This document shows, in pieces, positions 61,455 through 64,000 of a DNA stretch of 64,000 bases (position 1 is the stretch's first letter; the number at the start of each line of letters is the position of its first letter). Where the stretch lies: positions 806,001 through 870,000 of the forward strand of contig JACGCK010000006.1 of the NCBI GenBank assembly GCA_014925825.1, in the 5' to 3' direction. The notes below the pieces were generated by a model. That model was not told the DNA's origin. It saw nothing but the letters and a program-made list of their open reading frames with translations, and made no database searches. Source of the stretch: Pholiota molesta (taxonomy: Eukaryota > Basidiomycota > Agaricomycetes > Agaricales > Strophariaceae). Position numbers and translations under genes: made by a program.

Positions 61455-62791
61455 ATGTCAGACCATGAAATGGACTCTTCAGAGGGTGCGTCGACCAGAA
61501 ATTTGAATTACACGCTTCCTAACGCGCTTTCTGCAAAGACATGGTCTTCGACCCCGATCAGGATCCAGAAGAGAAACGCGCCGTGCGGCAAAATTACCGC
61601 TCATTAACGAAACGAATTGAAGGTACTTTGTCACCGCTCCTTATATTGTCTGAAGTACTTGAACGGCATTTTAGAGCATCGAGGCAATCCAAATGACCTT
61701 GCAACGGAAGACTTGCTAATGCAAGTGCATAAAGCAGATAAACTATTTGACAAAGGTTTGTCTACACTTTGGAACGCGAAAATTCTCCTTTTAACTGGCT
61801 TGATAGTCAAGGGTCCCCAGGAAGCCACTCTAGATTCACATTTGCTGCTGATGGCATCGAATTTCGGCGCCCAAAAAGCTCGCGCGATGAAATCAGGATC
61901 AGGGGCGTTCGACGTCGATGATTTTGTTTCCAAGCTGTTGCAATATATGGGTGGAAAAAAGAACATAGAAGATACCCTACCTGATGATTCAGATGGAGAG
62001 GAGATACCGGTGAACGTATCCGCACTCGACTGGGATCGAATAGGACGCAAAGCTTTGGCGAAAAGTCGACGCGTTCCTGCTATGGGCTTTATGTACGTTC
62101 TTTTGATTTCATTGCTCCGCATCTTCTTAAATCCCTAAAGGCTAGGGCCGCTGTCTATAGAACAGAAAAAACGAGCCATAGCGAAGCGTTCGAAGCTCGA
62201 AAAGAATAAAGAAGACGAAAGAAAACCTCAAGAGCTCAAGGAAGAAGATATTAAACGTTCAGAAAACGAAACAACAAAGAACGTAGCCACGGTACGCAGC
62301 TTTATTTCTAGCCACATGTCATTTACTTACGAAATTTACCAGCTCGAAGCGCTGTTAGAGGAAGTGGGGTCCATAAATGTCTTCAAGTTCGTCATCAACC
62401 CAGAAAATTTCGCTCAATCCGTCGAGAATATTTTTTATCTGTCTTTCCTCATACGTGATGGCAAGGCCGCATTCGAAACCAAAGACGGGGAACCCATCAT
62501 ATGTATGCCCATTTTTGAACTGTTCAAAGTCATCACACATTAAAATTGTAATCTCCTTAGACCTTTGCGACCAGCCCACGGACGTAGACTATGATGGCGG
62601 CTTGAAGAAAAGACAAATGGTGTTGGAATTTGATATGGCGACATGGAAGGTATGTCAATTGAACTTTGTGCTCCATTCTCTTGCATAAACAGTCCCCTTA
62701 GCGTGCAATCGAAGTGTTCAACATCACCGAATCAATTATACCCGGGCGGCCACCTGCTCAAACAAAGCTGGGTGACAAATGGTATGGTTAA
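61455..62791 (+). CDS. NSE4: Nse4, kleisin subunit of the SMC5/6 complex
   Basis: Kleisin bridging the SMC5/6 heads in DNA repair and replication-fork stability. The first exon is MSDHEMDSSE; after a 54-base intron, DMVFDPDQDPEEKRAVRQNY begins the body. Then RSLTKRIE, EHRGNPNDLATEDLLMQVHK, VKGPQEATLDSHLLLMASNF, DVDDFVSKLLQYMGGKKN, WDRIGRKALAKSRRVPAMGF, a Lys/Glu-rich linker, and the conserved C-terminal winged-helix: GSINVFKFVINPENFAQSVE, NIFYLSFLIRDGKAAF, QPTDVDYDGGLKKRQMVLEF, ending KLGDKWYG. Frame intact. It starts 250 bases from the divergent helicase; shared promoter and related function make co-regulation plausible. Confidence 0.92.
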
Positions 62792-62973
62792 ACTTGTCTC
62801 ATGCATGTATGCGGCACGAAGCACAGTCCCCACTGGTAGCATACTATTCGAACTAATTAATGTACTACTTAGTGCTCCTTTGTTTCTTGTATATTCCATC
62901 ATCGTATTTATTACACCTGCTACGTTCAAATATGGCCATAGATCGTGGCCACTTAGTGTGTTATCCAATGCTT

Positions 62974-64000
62974 TCAACAGAATGTACGAGGGTGGAATGG
63001 GAATTTCAGTTTTCCGGAGGAATCGTAAATTCCATAACCGGGCTCTTGGTTATCGCTATAAATGTGTGCAAACCACCCTATTCCGCCTCCAACTACTTTC
63101 TTGAGGTCTTCACAATGTTGATCAAGCAAGATATAGTATGCCTAATTGGCCACATTGTGGTCAGTAGTGATGACTTCAAAGTCTGTAGGGGTCCTCAACT
63201 TGTTCATTTGCAACATTTGAAACAGCCAATGGACTATTTGGTTGCACGCTGGGCGACGTTACAGATGGCCAACCATTCTACGTAGCATACATGGTGAGGA
63301 TTTAATCATTGTTGAGCTCTTAGTACGGGGAAGACTAACCTCATCGAAATACATTTTCTTGCCATTACCATGAGCGATGAACCAATCCAAGTCATCAAGA
63401 ACAAGTGGCCATGACTGATTAGCTGTATCAGGACAAGAACAGGGTCAATATGCGAAAATCAATGCCTTCAAGGTATAAAGCATTCACCGGTGGAAGCATT
63501 CTGCGAGAAGAACGGCAGCATGTGAATATTGATAGAGTCGATGGCATCAAGTACATCCTGTGCACCTCCTCGTTCTTGATATCTAAAATATGAATCCGTT
63601 TCGACGTGATCGAGGCGAAGCAAATGCGATATAAAAATTAAAATGCCTACCCATACGCCAGCTCAGAGACAGTCACCGGATTGATAAACTTGATAGATTT
63701 GCTTTGGCAAGCTCTACCTGAGCCGCTAATTGATCATGCGGTAGAACGTTGTCGTAGAGAGGCTCAGAGCCAAATTGTAACACTCTTGTCACAAACTTCG
63801 CTCTTGGGTTGCTGTGAAGGTTGGCTAGCAATGTGTCACGTCTTCCTATCCAAAGGTCGTCTCCGTTGAAGCCGAACTAAGAGGATGAATAACTGATTGG
63901 GATCAAATAATCCACGGCGCTTGATATTTATGTCATACCCAGATTAGAGCATGGACCCCCAGTCCGTTTTCCCAAGCAGCATTGACAATATCATCGCTAA
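62974..64000 (-). CDS. Glycoside hydrolase family 17, beta-1,3-glucanase-like (5' end outside window)
   Basis: Fungal cell-wall glucan hydrolase or transglycosylase. From the window edge inward: NDIVNAAWENGLGVHALIW, FNGDDLWIGRRDTLLANLHS, NPRAKFVTRVLQFGSEPLYD, LAAQVELAKANLSSL, PVTVSELAYGYQ (acid/base Glu region), ALPFFSQ-like MLPFFSQNASTG, SWPLVLDDLDWF, YFDENGWPSVTS (nucleophile Glu), GGGIGWFAHIYSDNQEPGYG and the end LKFPFHPRTFC. Several short introns. A frame break at 63678-63679 (SSLSI to PVTVSEL) is cured by one base. It converges on NSE4 with about 180 bases between stops. The start and signal peptide lie beyond 64000. Confidence 0.88.

Overview
The window is a gene-dense piece of a fungal nuclear genome, most likely a basidiomycete mushroom-type fungus (Agaricomycetes). 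Reasons: nearly every gene is cut by many short (about 45-70 nt) GT-AG introns, genes sit on both strands with spacers of a few hundred bases, and gene content is eukaryotic and fungal (Nse4, ARPC4, Ted1/Cdc1-like phosphoesterase, P5B ATPase, CPAF-like S41 peptidase, GH17 glucanase, an isolated P450, an Ifi-6-16-like secreted protein). Taxon is inferred from architecture and remembered family resemblance, not from a search. I recognise no tRNA, rRNA, CRISPR array, intact transposon or virus.

Layout: 0.25-1.9 kb CaMKK/Elm1-type kinase (+); 2.3-6.0 Tudor-SN/SND1 (+); 6.1-9.2 S41 peptidase (-); 9.3-10.4 HAD hydrolase (+); 10.4-12.4 an inserted-looking block with a broken VPS34 (PI3-kinase) fragment (-), bounded by two diverged direct repeats; 12.5-13.0 mitochondrial ribosomal protein bS6m (-); 13.1-14.0 unassigned; 14.4-17.5 Mei2-like RNA-binding protein (+); 19.2-20.8 formate/nitrite transporter (+); 21.5-23.8 histidyl-tRNA synthetase (+), bounded by a second pair of direct repeats; 24.3-26.2 F-box protein (-); 26.5-27.8 HemB (-); 28.6-30.9 Ted1-like phosphoesterase (-); 31.9-33.0 secreted Ifi-6-16-like protein (+); 33.2-34.7 metallo-beta-lactamase-fold protein (-); 35.7-37.1 Ser/Thr-rich membrane protein (-); 37.4-42.7 P5B cation ATPase (-); 43.0-43.4 telomere-like array inside inverted repeats; 43.6-45.1 short-chain dehydrogenase (+); 45.1-49.1 gene-poor; 49.1-51.6 cytochrome P450 (-); 52.2-53.7 nucleolar FKBP (-); 53.9-54.7 ARPC4 (+); 55.0-55.6 GNAT acetyltransferase (-); 56.0-61.2 PARP-zinc-finger/HIRAN/SNF2/RING helicase (-); 61.5-62.8 Nse4 (+); 63.0-end GH17 glucanase, 5' end outside (-).

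The genes are mostly unrelated housekeeping functions, not one pathway. The nearest thing to a theme is genome maintenance at the right end, where an HLTF/Rad5-like helicase and the SMC5/6 subunit Nse4 are divergently arranged about 250 bp apart. Three things recur: microexons (10 nt in SND1, 6 nt in the helicase Walker A motif, a start-codon-only exon in ARPC4); gene-neighbour tails duplicated as direct repeats on both sides of a kilobase-size segment; and at least a dozen apparent -1 frameshifts, nearly all at short homopolymers, which point to assembly deletion errors rather than to many dead genes. CDS coordinates below span first to last coding base and include introns.
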